A stretch of 64,000 nucleotides of DNA from CAWGUU01 sp963825765. GTDB lineage: Bacteria > Actinomycetota > Acidimicrobiia > Acidimicrobiales > AC-14. The position numbers and the translations under genes were made by a program. The DNA lies in assembly GCA_963825765.1 (NCBI GenBank), contig CAWGUU010000002.1:1-64000 (forward strand). The letters are read 5' to 3'. The notes under the pieces are model-generated. The model ran no database searches and had not been told where the DNA came from. It saw nothing but the letters and a program-made list of their open reading frames with translations. The stretch's first letter is position 1; each line of letters begins with the position of its first letter. This document shows positions 9,980 to 18,155 of the stretch, piece by piece.

Positions 9980-10516
9980 CGCCTGCCAATCATCTCATCG
10001 TCGGGTACGAGTCCGCCGACGCGCACACGGTCGGTGATCGCTTGGGCGCGGGCCGGGATGCCGGCCGCGCCCTCTTGGGTGGCCGAGACGGCGTTGATGT
10101 CGCTGTGCGTCGGTCGGTTTGAGCAACACCGGCCAGACCGCCCATACCACGACGTTGGCGAGCCGCGGCCGGCATCCTCAATGTGCCGGTAGGTGACGCG
10201 GCCGCTGTCATCTCGGTCGAAGCCACCCGAACGAGCGTTCCCCCGCTTTCCTGGCGGCGGCGCCCATAGCGCCGATGGCGCCTCGCTTCACCCAAGGGTG
10301 CCGTGATGTGCTCTTCAGGTCCCTGGCCCGAGACGCATAACGGCCGCCGTGGGCAGGCCCCCCTCGGCAGGTCCCTGCGCCGCCTCGTGCGTGATCGACA
10401 AAGGGAATGGCGCGTGAAGGACCACACTCCGGTATGCCGACGAGGGGCAGTGCCGGCTAGAAGCCGGCACTGCTCACGCGACCCGGTAGCCGGCCGAGTC
10501 GCCGTAGCCTGCATGT
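9980..10516. other. no firm gene; possible broken minus-strand gene upstream of the cyclase
   Basis: On the minus strand one frame from about 10250 to 9970 reads GFDRDDSGRVTYRHIEDAGR and later DINAVSATQEGAAGIPARAQ, AITDRVRVGGLVPDDEMI, ending in a stop that overlaps the cyclase start. No start codon with a ribosome site was found for it, and the sequence upstream is broken. It could be the tail of a degraded gene once coupled to the cyclase. The plus strand of this stretch serves as leader for the M50 gene at 10517. Confidence 0.35.
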
Positions 10517-11854
10517 GTGCGATTCCGGGTGGCAGGGTTCCCAGTCCGGATCGACCCGTTCTTCATCCTCACGATGGCCATGTTGGGCCTGATCTCGGGC
10601 CGCGACGGCATGCTCATCGTCGAGTGGGTGGTCGTCGCCGCCTTCTCGATCCTTGTCCACGAGCTGGGCCACGCCTTCGCCTTCCGGCGGTTCGGTTCGA
10701 GCGCCGAGATCACCCTCACCGGCTTCGGCGGCGTCACCGTGGGCACCGCCCAACCGCCGCTGCGGTCGATCGTCGTCAGCGTGGCCGGTCCGTTCGTAGG
10801 CTTCGCCTTCGGGCTGTTCTTTCTCTGGCTGAACCGCTCGACCACCACCGACTCCCTGCTGGTCGCCAACGCCCTGGCCGACCTCGTCTTCGTCAACCTG
10901 GCGTGGGGAGTGTTCAACCTCCTGCCGATCCTGCCCCTCGACGGCGGCAACGTGGTGGCCTCGTTCCTGGCGCACGTCACCAAAGGCGGCGGGCAGCGGA
11001 TCGCCCACGTCGTGTCGGTCGTGGCGGCCGTCGCCCTGGCCGCCGCCGGGCTGGGGCTGGGCCAGCCGTTCGTCGCCCTGTTCGCCCTCTACTTCGCCTA
11101 CCTGAACTGGCAGTCGCTGTCCCGGGCCAACGACCAGCCGCAGCTGCACGAGGTCGAGGTCGGGCGGGCCGCGTTACTGCAGGGCGACGTGGACGGAGCA
11201 GTGACGACCGCCGAGCGGGTGGCGAACAACGCCGGGTCGGCCCGGGTCGGCACCGCCGCCGTCGAGCTGCTGGCCTGGGCCCACCTGGCGGCGGGGAGAC
11301 CGACCGAGGCCGACGCCGCCCTGGCCCGGATCGGTGGGGGGGTCAGCGCCAGCCCGCTCGTGCGGACCATGGTCGAGCTGGCCAACGGGCGCCCGGTGCC
11401 CCCGCTGGCCCCGGCCTTCGGTGCCTGCAACGACGCCGTCGCCGCCGTCGTCGCCTCCCGGCTGGTGGCCGAGGCCGGGCGCCTCGACAGCGTGCTGGTC
11501 GAGATCAGCGGGCTTCCGCCGACGCAGATGGTCGCCGCCCTGCGGGCCCTGCAGCTCGGTCTCCACCACTCCGCCCGCTTCGAGGACTCGGCCCGCGTCG
11601 GTGCCCTGCTGTTCGAGACGGTCGAGGAGCCGGGCGTCGCCTACAACGTGGCGTGCAGCCAGTCCCGGGCCGGCAACGTCGGCGAGGCCCTGGTGTGGCT
11701 CAACCACACGGTCGACCGCGGCTACCGCGACGCCGCCAACCTGGACTCTGATCCCGACCTGGAGCTGGTCCGCGGCACCGACGGCTTCCGCGCCGTCCGG
11801 TCGTCGATAGAGGCGGGGCCCCCGGCGACACCGCCGCTAACGTCCGGCGGGTGA
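10517..11854 (+). CDS. M50 (site-2-type) membrane metalloprotease with TPR-like tail
   Basis: The GTG at 10517 starts MRFRVAGFPVRIDPFF. An HExxH zinc site lies in ILVHELGHAFAFRRF (residues about 47-61) and the second metal motif in PILPLDGGNVVASF (about 137-150), both inside membrane helices. The first 210 residues therefore form an intramembrane protease like those that cut anti-sigma factors or small membrane proteins. The remaining 230 residues are soluble alanine- and leucine-rich helical repeats resembling TPR units, which may bring in substrates. The last four bases overlap serS (GTGA), so the two genes are translationally coupled. The substrate is unknown. Confidence 0.8.
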   Translation: MRFRVAGFPVRIDPFFILTMAMLGLISGRDGMLIVEWVVVAAFSILVHELGHAFAFRRFGSSAEITLTGFGGVTVGTAQPPLRSIVVSVAGPFVGFAFGLFFLWLNRSTTTDSLLVANALADLVFVNLAWGVFNLLPILPLDGGNVVASFLAHVTKGGGQRIAHVVSVVAAVALAAAGLGLGQPFVALFALYFAYLNWQSLSRANDQPQLHEVEVGRAALLQGDVDGAVTTAERVANNAGSARVGTAAVELLAWAHLAAGRPTEADAALARIGGGVSASPLVRTMVELANGRPVPPLAPAFGACNDAVAAVVASRLVAEAGRLDSVLVEISGLPPTQMVAALRALQLGLHHSARFEDSARVGALLFETVEEPGVAYNVACSQSRAGNVGEALVWLNHTVDRGYRDAANLDSDPDLELVRGTDGFRAVRSSIEAGPPATPPLTSGG

Positions 11855-13134
11855 TCGACCCCCGTCGCCTGCGCACCGACCTCGACGCGGTGAAGTCCGG
11901 GCTGTCACGCCGGGGCGTCGACCCCGCCGACGTCGACCGGCTGGCCGATCTCGAGCGTCGCGAGCGGGAACTGAAGTCGCGCGGCGACGACCTCCGGGCG
12001 ACGGTGCGGACGATGTCGAAGCAGATCGGCGAGCTGCACAAGGCGGGGAACCGCGAGGAGGCCACCGGCCTGGCTGCGGAGAGCAGGGCCGTCGGCGAGG
12101 AGGCCAAGGAGGTGACGGCCCAGGCGGCGGCGGCCGGCACCGAGCTGCGGGAGGCGCTCCTGCAGATCCCCAACGTCCCGTCCGACGACGCCCCCGACGG
12201 TGCCGGGACCGAGGACAACGTCGAGGTGCGGGTCGTCGGCTACGACGCCGATGCCTACGGCGACCACCAGCGGGTCCCCCACTGGGAGATCGGCACCGAG
12301 CTTGGCATCCTCGACATGGAGCGCGGCGCCAAGCTGTCGGGCTCGATGTTCCCGATGTACCGGGGCGACGGCGCCCGCCTGGTGCGGGCCCTGTGCCAGT
12401 ACGCCCTCGACCTCAACCGCGACGCCTTCGAGGAGATCCGCCCGCCGACCCTCGTGCGCACCGAGACCATGGTGTCCACCGGCCACCTGCCCAAGTTCGC
12501 CGACGACGCCTACCACCTCGAGCGCGACGACCTGTGGGCCATCCCGACTGCCGAAGTACCGCTGACGTCGCTGGCCCGTGACGAGATCCTGAACGGGGCC
12601 GACCTGCCCATGCGGCTGATGGCCCACACGTCGTGCTTCCGGCGGGAGGCGGGCTCGGCCGGCCGCGACACCAGGGGCCTCCTGCGGGTGCACGAGTTCG
12701 ACAAGGTCGAGATCCTCGCCTACGCCACCCCGGAGCAGGCCGGGGAGGTCCACGCCGAGCTCGTCCGCCGGGCCGAGGCGGCCCTGGCCGGGCTGGGGCT
12801 CCCGTACCGGGTCCTCGACCTGTGCGCCGGCGACCTGGGCGCCTCTTCGGCCCGCACGTTCGACCTCGAGGTCTACTCCCCCGGCGTCGACCAGTGGCTG
12901 GAGGCGTCGTCGGTGTCGTGGTTCGCCGACTACCAGGCCCGGCGGGCGAACGTCCGCTACCGGCCGGCCGACGGGGGCGGCACCGCCGTCGTGCACACCC
13001 TCAACGGGTCGGCCCTGGCCGTGCCCCGGGTGTGGGCCGCCCTGGTCGAGACCTACCGCCGGCCCGACGGCACCGTCGGCGTGCCCGAGGCCCTGCAGCC
13101 GTACTTCGGCGGCGCCACGGTCATTCCGTCCTGA
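11851..13134 (+). CDS. serS: seryl-tRNA synthetase
   Basis: The enzyme charges tRNA-Ser with serine using ATP. The product is 427 aa, the normal length. Residues about 1-105 form the long antiparallel coiled-coil arm that grips the tRNA (IDPRRLRTDLDAVKSGLSRR, then heptad-rich sequence). The class II core has motif 2 in CFRREAGSAGRDTRGLLRVH and motif 3 in LNGSALAVPRVWAALVE. The start is GTG at 11851, overlapping the stop of the M50 protease gene. All expected active-site residues visible by eye are present, so it should be the functional housekeeping copy. Confidence 0.97.
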   Translation: MIDPRRLRTDLDAVKSGLSRRGVDPADVDRLADLERRERELKSRGDDLRATVRTMSKQIGELHKAGNREEATGLAAESRAVGEEAKEVTAQAAAAGTELREALLQIPNVPSDDAPDGAGTEDNVEVRVVGYDADAYGDHQRVPHWEIGTELGILDMERGAKLSGSMFPMYRGDGARLVRALCQYALDLNRDAFEEIRPPTLVRTETMVSTGHLPKFADDAYHLERDDLWAIPTAEVPLTSLARDEILNGADLPMRLMAHTSCFRREAGSAGRDTRGLLRVHEFDKVEILAYATPEQAGEVHAELVRRAEAALAGLGLPYRVLDLCAGDLGASSARTFDLEVYSPGVDQWLEASSVSWFADYQARRANVRYRPADGGGTAVVHTLNGSALAVPRVWAALVETYRRPDGTVGVPEALQPYFGGATVIPS

Positions 13135-13148
13135 AGCCACCGCCCTAC

Positions 13149-13167
13149 AATGAGGATGGTTCTCATT
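13149..13167 (+). promoter_or_regulatory. putative Zur operator
   Basis: AATGAGGATGGTTCTCATT has perfect 6-bp arms. The central 15-mer TGAGGATGGTTCTCA matches 11 of 15 positions of the actinobacterial Zur consensus TGAAAATGATTTTCA. It sits 20 bases before the start of the metal ABC transporter gene, where a zinc-bound repressor would block transcription. The Zur gene itself is not in the window. Confidence 0.6.
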
Positions 13168-13186
13168 CCCAGACCCGAGGGCACTC

Positions 13187-13930
13187 TTGGCCGCCATCCT
13201 GACCGCCGACGCCGTGACCTTCGCCTACGGGAGCGAGACCGTCGTCGACCAGGTCAGCTTCGAGATCGAGCCGGGCGAGTTCGTGGCCCTGGTCGGCCCC
13301 AACGGGTCGGGGAAGTCGACGCTGCTGCGGGTCCTGCTGGGCCTGCTCCCGCCGGCGGCCGGGCAGGTGCGCCTGTTCGGCAAGGACCCCAGGGAGCTCG
13401 AGCACCGCTGGCGGCTGGGCTACGTGCCCCAGCGCCCGGCCCTGGCCCGGGAGGTGCCGGCCACCGTCGACGAGGTGGTGGAGACCGGCCGGCTGTCGCG
13501 GATCGGGTGGAGGGGCAAGATGCGGGCGGCCGACCGGCTGGCCGTCGACCACGCCCTGGAGGCGGTGGCCCTGATCGACCTGCGGTCCCGGCCGGTGGGC
13601 GAGCTGTCCGGTGGCCAGCAGCAGCGGGCCTTCATCGCCAAAGCCCTGGCCAGTGACCCCGAGCTGCTCGTGCTCGACGAGCCGGTGGCCGGCGTCGACG
13701 CCGAGTCGCAGGCGAAGTTCCGCGAGTCGCTGGTGCACCTGGTGCGCGAGCACGGAGCCGCCGTGCTGCTGGTGTCCCACGAGCTGAGCGCGGTGGCCGA
13801 CGTGCTCGACCGGGTGATCGTCATCAAGCGCAGGATCCTCTTCGACGGCCCGCCGTCGAAGCTCGACGGCGGCGTCAACCTCCGCGGCCACCAGGAATCG
13901 CTGCCGCTGTGGCTGGAAGGCCTGGTGTAA
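13187..13930 (+). CDS. metal (zinc/manganese type) ABC transporter ATPase
   Basis: The product is 247 aa. It has Walker A (GPNGSGKSTLL), a Q-loop region (LGYVPQRPAL), the ABC signature (GELSGGQQQRAFIAKAL), Walker B (ELLVLDEPVAGVD) and the H-loop (LLVSHELSAV). The start is TTG at 13187. With the permease five bases downstream it forms the cytoplasmic motor of a ZnuBC/MntBA-type importer. The Zur-like box just upstream favours zinc as substrate. No substrate-binding lipoprotein gene (ZnuA type) accompanies the pair. Confidence 0.88.
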   Translation: MAAILTADAVTFAYGSETVVDQVSFEIEPGEFVALVGPNGSGKSTLLRVLLGLLPPAAGQVRLFGKDPRELEHRWRLGYVPQRPALAREVPATVDEVVETGRLSRIGWRGKMRAADRLAVDHALEAVALIDLRSRPVGELSGGQQQRAFIAKALASDPELLVLDEPVAGVDAESQAKFRESLVHLVREHGAAVLLVSHELSAVADVLDRVIVIKRRILFDGPPSKLDGGVNLRGHQESLPLWLEGLV

Positions 13931-13934
13931 GCAC

Positions 13935-14774
13935 ATGCTCCCGTATCCCTTCGACCGGGACTACATGCAGCTGGCCCTCGCCGCCGGGGTCGTCGTCGGC
14001 GCCAGCGCGCCCCTCATCGGCACGTTCCTCGTCCAGCGCCGGCTGTCGCTGCTGGGCGACGGGATCGGCCACCTCGCCTTCGCCGGGGTCGCCTTCGGGC
14101 TCCTCGTGGGCATCTGGCCGGTGTGGACGGCGCTGGCCGTGGCCGTCGTGGGCGCCGTGGGCATGGAGCGCCTGCGATCGAGGGGCAGGGCCTCCGGCGA
14201 CCTGGCGCTGGCCTTGTTCTTCTACTCGGGGATCGCGGCCGGGGTGGTCCTCGTCGGCCTGTCGGACTCGTTCAACGCCGGGCTGCTCACCTACCTGTTC
14301 GGCGGCATCCTCACCGTGTCCCGCCAGGACGTCCTGCTGGTGGCCGGGCTGGGCGTGCTCATCGTACTCACCGTCGCCATCTGCGGCCGGGCCATGTTCG
14401 CGGTGGTGCTCGACGAGGAGTCGGCGCGGGTCGGCGGCCTGCCGGTCGACGGGCTGAACTCCCTGCTGGCGGCCCTCGCCGCCATCACCGTCGTTGCCGC
14501 CATGCGGGTGGTGGGCATCCTCCTGGTGGCCGCCCTGATGGTGCTGCCGGTGGCCACCGCCCAGCTGGTGGCCCGCTCGTTCCGCAGCACGCTGTGGATG
14601 TCGGCGGTGATCGGCGCCGCCGCCGCGGTGGCGGGCCTGGCCGCCGCCCGCATCTGGGGCCTGGCGCCCGGGGGGACGATCGTGCTGGTGGCCGCCGGCG
14701 CCTTCGCGGTCACGTCCATCGGCTTCCGCCGGGGCCGGGCCTGGCCAGCCGGACTCCCCCGGGTGGGCTCGTGA
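13935..14774 (+). CDS. metal ABC transporter permease (ZnuB/MntB family)
   Basis: This 279-aa integral membrane protein has about eight hydrophobic segments. It carries family landmarks: GTFLVQRRLSLLGDGIGHLA near residue 30, GILTVSRQDVLLV in the middle and MRVVGILLVAALMVLPVATA near residue 190. It forms the membrane channel for the ATPase encoded just before. The gene's last bases overlap the GTG of the next small gene, so the whole block from 13187 to 15701 is probably one transcript. Confidence 0.88.
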   Translation: MLPYPFDRDYMQLALAAGVVVGASAPLIGTFLVQRRLSLLGDGIGHLAFAGVAFGLLVGIWPVWTALAVAVVGAVGMERLRSRGRASGDLALALFFYSGIAAGVVLVGLSDSFNAGLLTYLFGGILTVSRQDVLLVAGLGVLIVLTVAICGRAMFAVVLDEESARVGGLPVDGLNSLLAALAAITVVAAMRVVGILLVAALMVLPVATAQLVARSFRSTLWMSAVIGAAAAVAGLAAARIWGLAPGGTIVLVAAGAFAVTSIGFRRGRAWPAGLPRVGS

Positions 14775-14917
14775 GGACCACATCTCTCGCCCTGACGGGC
14801 GCTCAGATCGCCTTCATCGTCGCCCTCGGGACGATCACGCTGATCATCACCCTCTTCGCTCTGTACGTGGCGTCGTCGACGGTGTGGGGCGACCGGTGGT
14901 ACAGAAAGAAGCGGTGA
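14771..14917 (+). CDS. 48-aa single-pass membrane protein between znu-like and sdh genes
   Basis: The GTG at 14771 overlaps the stop of the permease gene (GTGA), and its own TGA overlaps the GTG of sdhC. The product has a polar start (VRTTSLALTGAQ), one helix (IAFIVALGTITLIITLFALY) and a basic end (WGDRWYRKKR). Its double coupling and clean membrane helix make translation very likely. A role as a small subunit of the succinate dehydrogenase or the transporter is possible but not shown. Confidence 0.65.
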   Translation: MRTTSLALTGAQIAFIVALGTITLIITLFALYVASSTVWGDRWYRKKR

Positions 14918-15282
14918 GGACCAGCACGCCCTACCGGGGCAAGTCGGGGCAGTGGGCGTTCGTCGGCCACCGGGTGAGCGGCTTCCTCGTGTTCCTGTTC
15001 CTCCTCCTGCACATCGTCGACGTGGCCACGGTGCGGTGGCCGCGGGTCTACGACCAGATCCACAGCCTGTACGGCAACGTGCTGCTTCGCGCGTTCGAGG
15101 TGGGGCTGCTGTTCGCCCTCCTGTTCCACACCCTGAACGGCCTGCGCATCGTGGCTGTCGACTTCTGGCCGCGCCAGACCGGCAACCACCGCAAGCTGCT
15201 GACCGCGGTCGTGGTGCTCACCCTGGCTGCGGGGATCCCGGGCGCCTACGTGATCATGAAGCCGTTCCTCGAGGGCCTGTGA
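14914..15282 (+). CDS. sdhC: succinate dehydrogenase cytochrome b subunit SdhC
   Basis: This 122-aa protein has three membrane helices. It carries the family signature (GHRVSGFLVFLFLLLHIVD, with the haem-ligand-type His in LLLHI) and RAFEVGLLFALLFHTLNGLR with a second conserved His. It anchors the catalytic subunits to the membrane and carries electrons to menaquinone. The start GTG at 14914 was preferred because it overlaps the previous stop; a GTG at 14884 would add ten residues inside the preceding gene. sdhA and sdhB are not nearby. Confidence 0.85.
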   Translation: MRTSTPYRGKSGQWAFVGHRVSGFLVFLFLLLHIVDVATVRWPRVYDQIHSLYGNVLLRAFEVGLLFALLFHTLNGLRIVAVDFWPRQTGNHRKLLTAVVVLTLAAGIPGAYVIMKPFLEGL

Positions 15283-15701
15283 CCGCGCCCCCCGGCCCGA
15301 CCGGGACGACACAGCCGCGGCAGACGCCGGAGAGCCGCCCCAGTTCGCCGGAGGGGGGCCGGCCGAAGCGGAGCTTCGAGACGTGGTCGTGGCTGTTCAT
15401 GCGCCTGTCGGGGCTGGCTCTGGTGTTCCTCGCCCTCATCCACTTCGCCGTCACCCACATCGTCAACGACGTGGTCGACACCGACTACGACTTCGTGGCC
15501 CACCGCTGGGACAACCCCCTCTGGCGGCTGTTCGACTGGGCCCTGCTGGCTCTGGCCCTGGCCCACGGCCTGAACGGGCTGCGATGGATCGTCGACGACT
15601 ACGTCCGGGGGCCGAGGGCGCGGGCCGCGGTCAAGGCCGGGCTGTACGGGGTCAGCGGGGTGCTGTTCCTGGCCGGCACGGTCACGATCGTCACCTTCTG
15701 A
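15279..15701 (+). CDS. sdhD: succinate dehydrogenase membrane subunit SdhD
   Basis: The GTG at 15279 overlaps the stop of sdhC. The 140-aa product has a disordered, proline- and serine-rich start of about 35 residues and then three helices: WLFMRLSGLALVFLALIHFA, a middle segment with FDWALLALALAHGLNGLRW, and a last one (AGLYGVSGVLFLAGTVTIV). The His residues in ALIHFAVTHI and ALAHGLNGL fit haem and quinone ligands of SdhD. It pairs with SdhC; the flavoprotein and iron-sulfur subunits must be encoded elsewhere. Confidence 0.85.
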   Translation: MTAPPGPTGTTQPRQTPESRPSSPEGGRPKRSFETWSWLFMRLSGLALVFLALIHFAVTHIVNDVVDTDYDFVAHRWDNPLWRLFDWALLALALAHGLNGLRWIVDDYVRGPRARAAVKAGLYGVSGVLFLAGTVTIVTF

Positions 15702-15714
15702 GCGGCTGGCGACC

Positions 15715-15933
15715 GTGGCCGGTGGCCGGGGGCTGAACGAACCGCATCCCGAACGGCTCGCCCCCGACGACCCGGGGCGCGACGCCATCCTCGACGCCCA
15801 CGGCGCCGCCCTCCAGGCGGGCGAAGCCGGCTACCTCGACCCCGGTACGGGGCTGTTCGTGCTCACCGCGGCCGAGCTCCTCGCCCGCGGCACCTGCTGC
15901 GACCTCGGCTGCCGCCACTGTCCTTACCTGTGA
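15715..15933 (+). CDS. DUF5522 family small cysteine protein
   Basis: This 72-aa protein starts at GTG 15715. Its end, GTCCDLGCRHCPYL, with four cysteines (C-C-x3-C-x2-C) is typical of the DUF5522 family and could bind a metal or cluster. The middle part, HGAALQAGEAGYLDPGTGLF, is also characteristic. It follows sdhD by 13 bases and is probably co-transcribed. Its function is not known. Confidence 0.75.
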   Translation: MAGGRGLNEPHPERLAPDDPGRDAILDAHGAALQAGEAGYLDPGTGLFVLTAAELLARGTCCDLGCRHCPYL

Positions 15934-16026
15934 AAGCGCAGGGCCTTACGTGTGAACTGCCGGGCCGGTGAAACCAAAGGGGGTACCGGTGGCGTTACCG
16001 TCACGACAGACCAGCTCCGGAGACCC

Positions 16027-17397
16027 GTGCCCCCCACCGTCCACCCGTCCATGCGCCGCCTGGCGATCCTCGCCCTCCTGACGGCCACGGTGCTCGCCGC
16101 CGTCGGCTGTGGCCGGGGGGGCACCCGCCGGTCGAATCCCCCGGCGACCACGTCCAGCGTCCCCACGCCGACGACGACCGAGACGGGCGCCGAGACGGGC
16201 CCCACGACGACCGTCCTGCAGACCCTCTCGCCGGCGCAACTGCAGACCGTCGACCAGCTGAAGGCCCAGGTGTCGGAGATCCGCGGCCTGCCGTGGAAGG
16301 CCGAAGTGCCCGTCCGCATCCTGTCGCCGAAGGCGCTGGGCGAGCGCATCCGCGAGCTCACCCTCCAGGACCTGGACGAGCACAAGGACGAGGCCGACGC
16401 CACCGAGGACTTCCTCAAGCTGGTCGGGCTGTTTCCCGCCAACCTCGACTACGCGCAGACCCTCGACAAAGTGCTGTCCTCGGGCACCCTCGGTTACTAC
16501 GACGACGAGACCAAGGAGCTGTTCGTCGGCGCCAACCCGGACACCGACCTCAGCCCGGCGGCCAAGTCGACGATGGTCCACGAGCTCACCCACGCCCTCA
16601 CCGACCAGCACTTCGACTTCGGGGCGCGGATGCGGGCCGACGTGGACGCCGAGCGTTCTGAGCAGTCCTTCGCCCTCTCCGCCCTGGCCGAGGGCGACGC
16701 CGAGCGCGTCAGGGAGCTGTGGAGCGCCAAGCACCTGACGGCAAAGGAGCGCCGCCAGGTCGTGGAGGACGAGGCGGGGGGCGACGTCTCGGCCTTCCTG
16801 AGCGCTCCCCCCTACCTGCTCAGCGCCCTCGTGTTCCCCTACGTGCAGGGTCTCGAGTTCGTGACCGGGCTGCAGCGGGACGGGGGCTTCGCCGCCGTCG
16901 ACGCCGCCTACAGTCGCCCGCCGGCCTCCAGCGAGGAGATCCTGCATCCCGAGGTGTACGCCGCCGGCCAGCAGTGGTCGCCGCCCACGCTTCCCGACGT
17001 CGCCGCCGCGTCAGGATGCCAGGCCGCCGACAACGGCAACGTCGGGGAGTTCGACATGACCGAGCTGTTGGGCGTGCACCTGAGCGACGACGCAGCCGCC
17101 AAGGCGGCGGCCGGATGGAACGGGGACTCCTACGCCCTCGTGCGCTGCGGGTCGGCCATCGCCATGGTCGACCGCTGGCGGGCCGACAGCGCCGCCGACC
17201 TCGACGAGCTGGCCGGAGCGCTCTCCGAGTGGGCCAAGGAGTGGAGCGGGTCGTCGAAGCCGCTCGCCGCCGACGGCTCGTTCGCCGGGCCCGACGGTGC
17301 CGGCCGCGTCATCCGCGCTTCCGACCGGATCGACCTGGTGGTGGCGGCCGACGCCGCGACGGCGGAGCGGCTGGCCCTCGCCCTCCCCGCTTCCTAG
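16027..17397 (+). CDS. lipoprotein with HExxH zinc-protease motif
   Basis: The start is put at GTG 16027 because GGAG lies nine bases before it; an ATG at 16051 would also keep the lipoprotein signal (RRLAILALLTATVLAAVGC). After the lipid-modified Cys comes a threonine-rich linker. The folded part has STMVHELTHALTDQHFDFG, in which HELTH is a zinc-metalloprotease motif of gluzincin type; a downstream glutamate-rich stretch (ALSALAEGDAERV) may give the third ligand. The protein is about 456 aa and should be anchored outside the membrane. Its 3' end overlaps the convergent gene by 89 bases. Confidence 0.65.
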   Translation: MPPTVHPSMRRLAILALLTATVLAAVGCGRGGTRRSNPPATTSSVPTPTTTETGAETGPTTTVLQTLSPAQLQTVDQLKAQVSEIRGLPWKAEVPVRILSPKALGERIRELTLQDLDEHKDEADATEDFLKLVGLFPANLDYAQTLDKVLSSGTLGYYDDETKELFVGANPDTDLSPAAKSTMVHELTHALTDQHFDFGARMRADVDAERSEQSFALSALAEGDAERVRELWSAKHLTAKERRQVVEDEAGGDVSAFLSAPPYLLSALVFPYVQGLEFVTGLQRDGGFAAVDAAYSRPPASSEEILHPEVYAAGQQWSPPTLPDVAAASGCQAADNGNVGEFDMTELLGVHLSDDAAAKAAAGWNGDSYALVRCGSAIAMVDRWRADSAADLDELAGALSEWAKEWSGSSKPLAADGSFAGPDGAGRVIRASDRIDLVVAADAATAERLALALPAS

Positions 17398-18142
17398 CGT
17401 CGGCCTTGGCCCTCGCCTTGGCCTCCTCCTTGCGCTTCCTCGCGACCACCAGGGCCACGACGACGACAACCGGCGCGGACAGCAGCAGGGTCAACACCAA
17501 CGGCGACATACCGGCTTCGGGCGACCGGTCGATCGACGCCGCCACGAAGTAGCCCGGGGCCTCCAACGTCGTCTTCAGACCGTGACCGCCCAGCAACGGC
17601 TCGGGGTCGTGCAGCCTGGTCCAGCCCTTGCCCCCGGGCGAGTAGAGCATCACGTCGCTGAGCCCGGCGGCGGTGAGAGCGACCGACGACGCCGGGGTGG
17701 CACGCAGCTCCGGCACCGGTGCGACCGAGGGCTGGTAGGTGACGACGATCTGGTAGGCGTTGCCGGCCGGGGTCAGCCCGTCCGGCAGGTCGGCGAGGGT
17801 GCCGGGGGCATGGGGGGTGACCGTCACCCGTACCGCGGTCTCGGGCGGTTTGGGGGCGACGGCGCCCGCCTCCAGCACGACGACGGCCTGCCCGTCCTCG
17901 GGGGTCACGTTGAGGTACGGGGAACCCTCCGGACCCAGGGGAGCCTCGCGGTCGGCCGACGCCGGCTGCTGGTTGCCGGCGGCGGTCTCGGGCGGCGGCT
18001 CGACCCACCGGTACGGGGGCGGGGGGGCGAGGCCGTCGAAGAGCGGCAGCAGCGGTCGATCGGCGAGCACGAGGGTGGCGACGGCGACGATCGCGTACAG
18101 CCCACTCAGTCCCAGGCCGACGGCCAGCGGTCGCCGGGACAT
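17309..18142 (-). CDS. two-helix envelope protein with basic C-terminus
   Basis: This 277-aa protein starts at ATG 18142. It has an N-terminal helix (GLSGLYAIVAVATLVL), a proline-rich extracytoplasmic part, a beta-rich domain (AVRVTVTPHAPGTLADLPDG, YQIVVTYQPSVAPV), a second helix (LVLTLLLSAPVVVVVALVV) near residue 225 and a highly basic tail (ARKRKEEAKARAKADARKRG). No named family is recognised. It is the last gene of the minus-strand envelope operon, 13 bases after the binding-protein gene, and converges on the zinc-protease-like lipoprotein gene with overlap. Confidence 0.6.
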   Translation of the reverse strand: MSRRPLAVGLGLSGLYAIVAVATLVLADRPLLPLFDGLAPPPPYRWVEPPPETAAGNQQPASADREAPLGPEGSPYLNVTPEDGQAVVVLEAGAVAPKPPETAVRVTVTPHAPGTLADLPDGLTPAGNAYQIVVTYQPSVAPVPELRATPASSVALTAAGLSDVMLYSPGGKGWTRLHDPEPLLGGHGLKTTLEAPGYFVAASIDRSPEAGMSPLVLTLLLSAPVVVVVALVVARKRKEEAKARAKADARKRGGRGPAAPPSRRRPPPPGRSGRKRG

Positions 18143-18155
18143 CAGATTTGGGACA

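Noticed and set aside
10303..11751. 482-codon plus frame over the M50 gene
   Set aside because: Shadow frame with very high arginine content; the M50 protease frame has clear motifs.
15337..15348. CGCCCCAGTTCG inside sdhD, identical to one arm of the hairpin repeat
   Set aside because: The matching left arm is absent at the right distance, so it is probably chance or a remnant. Not counted as a copy.
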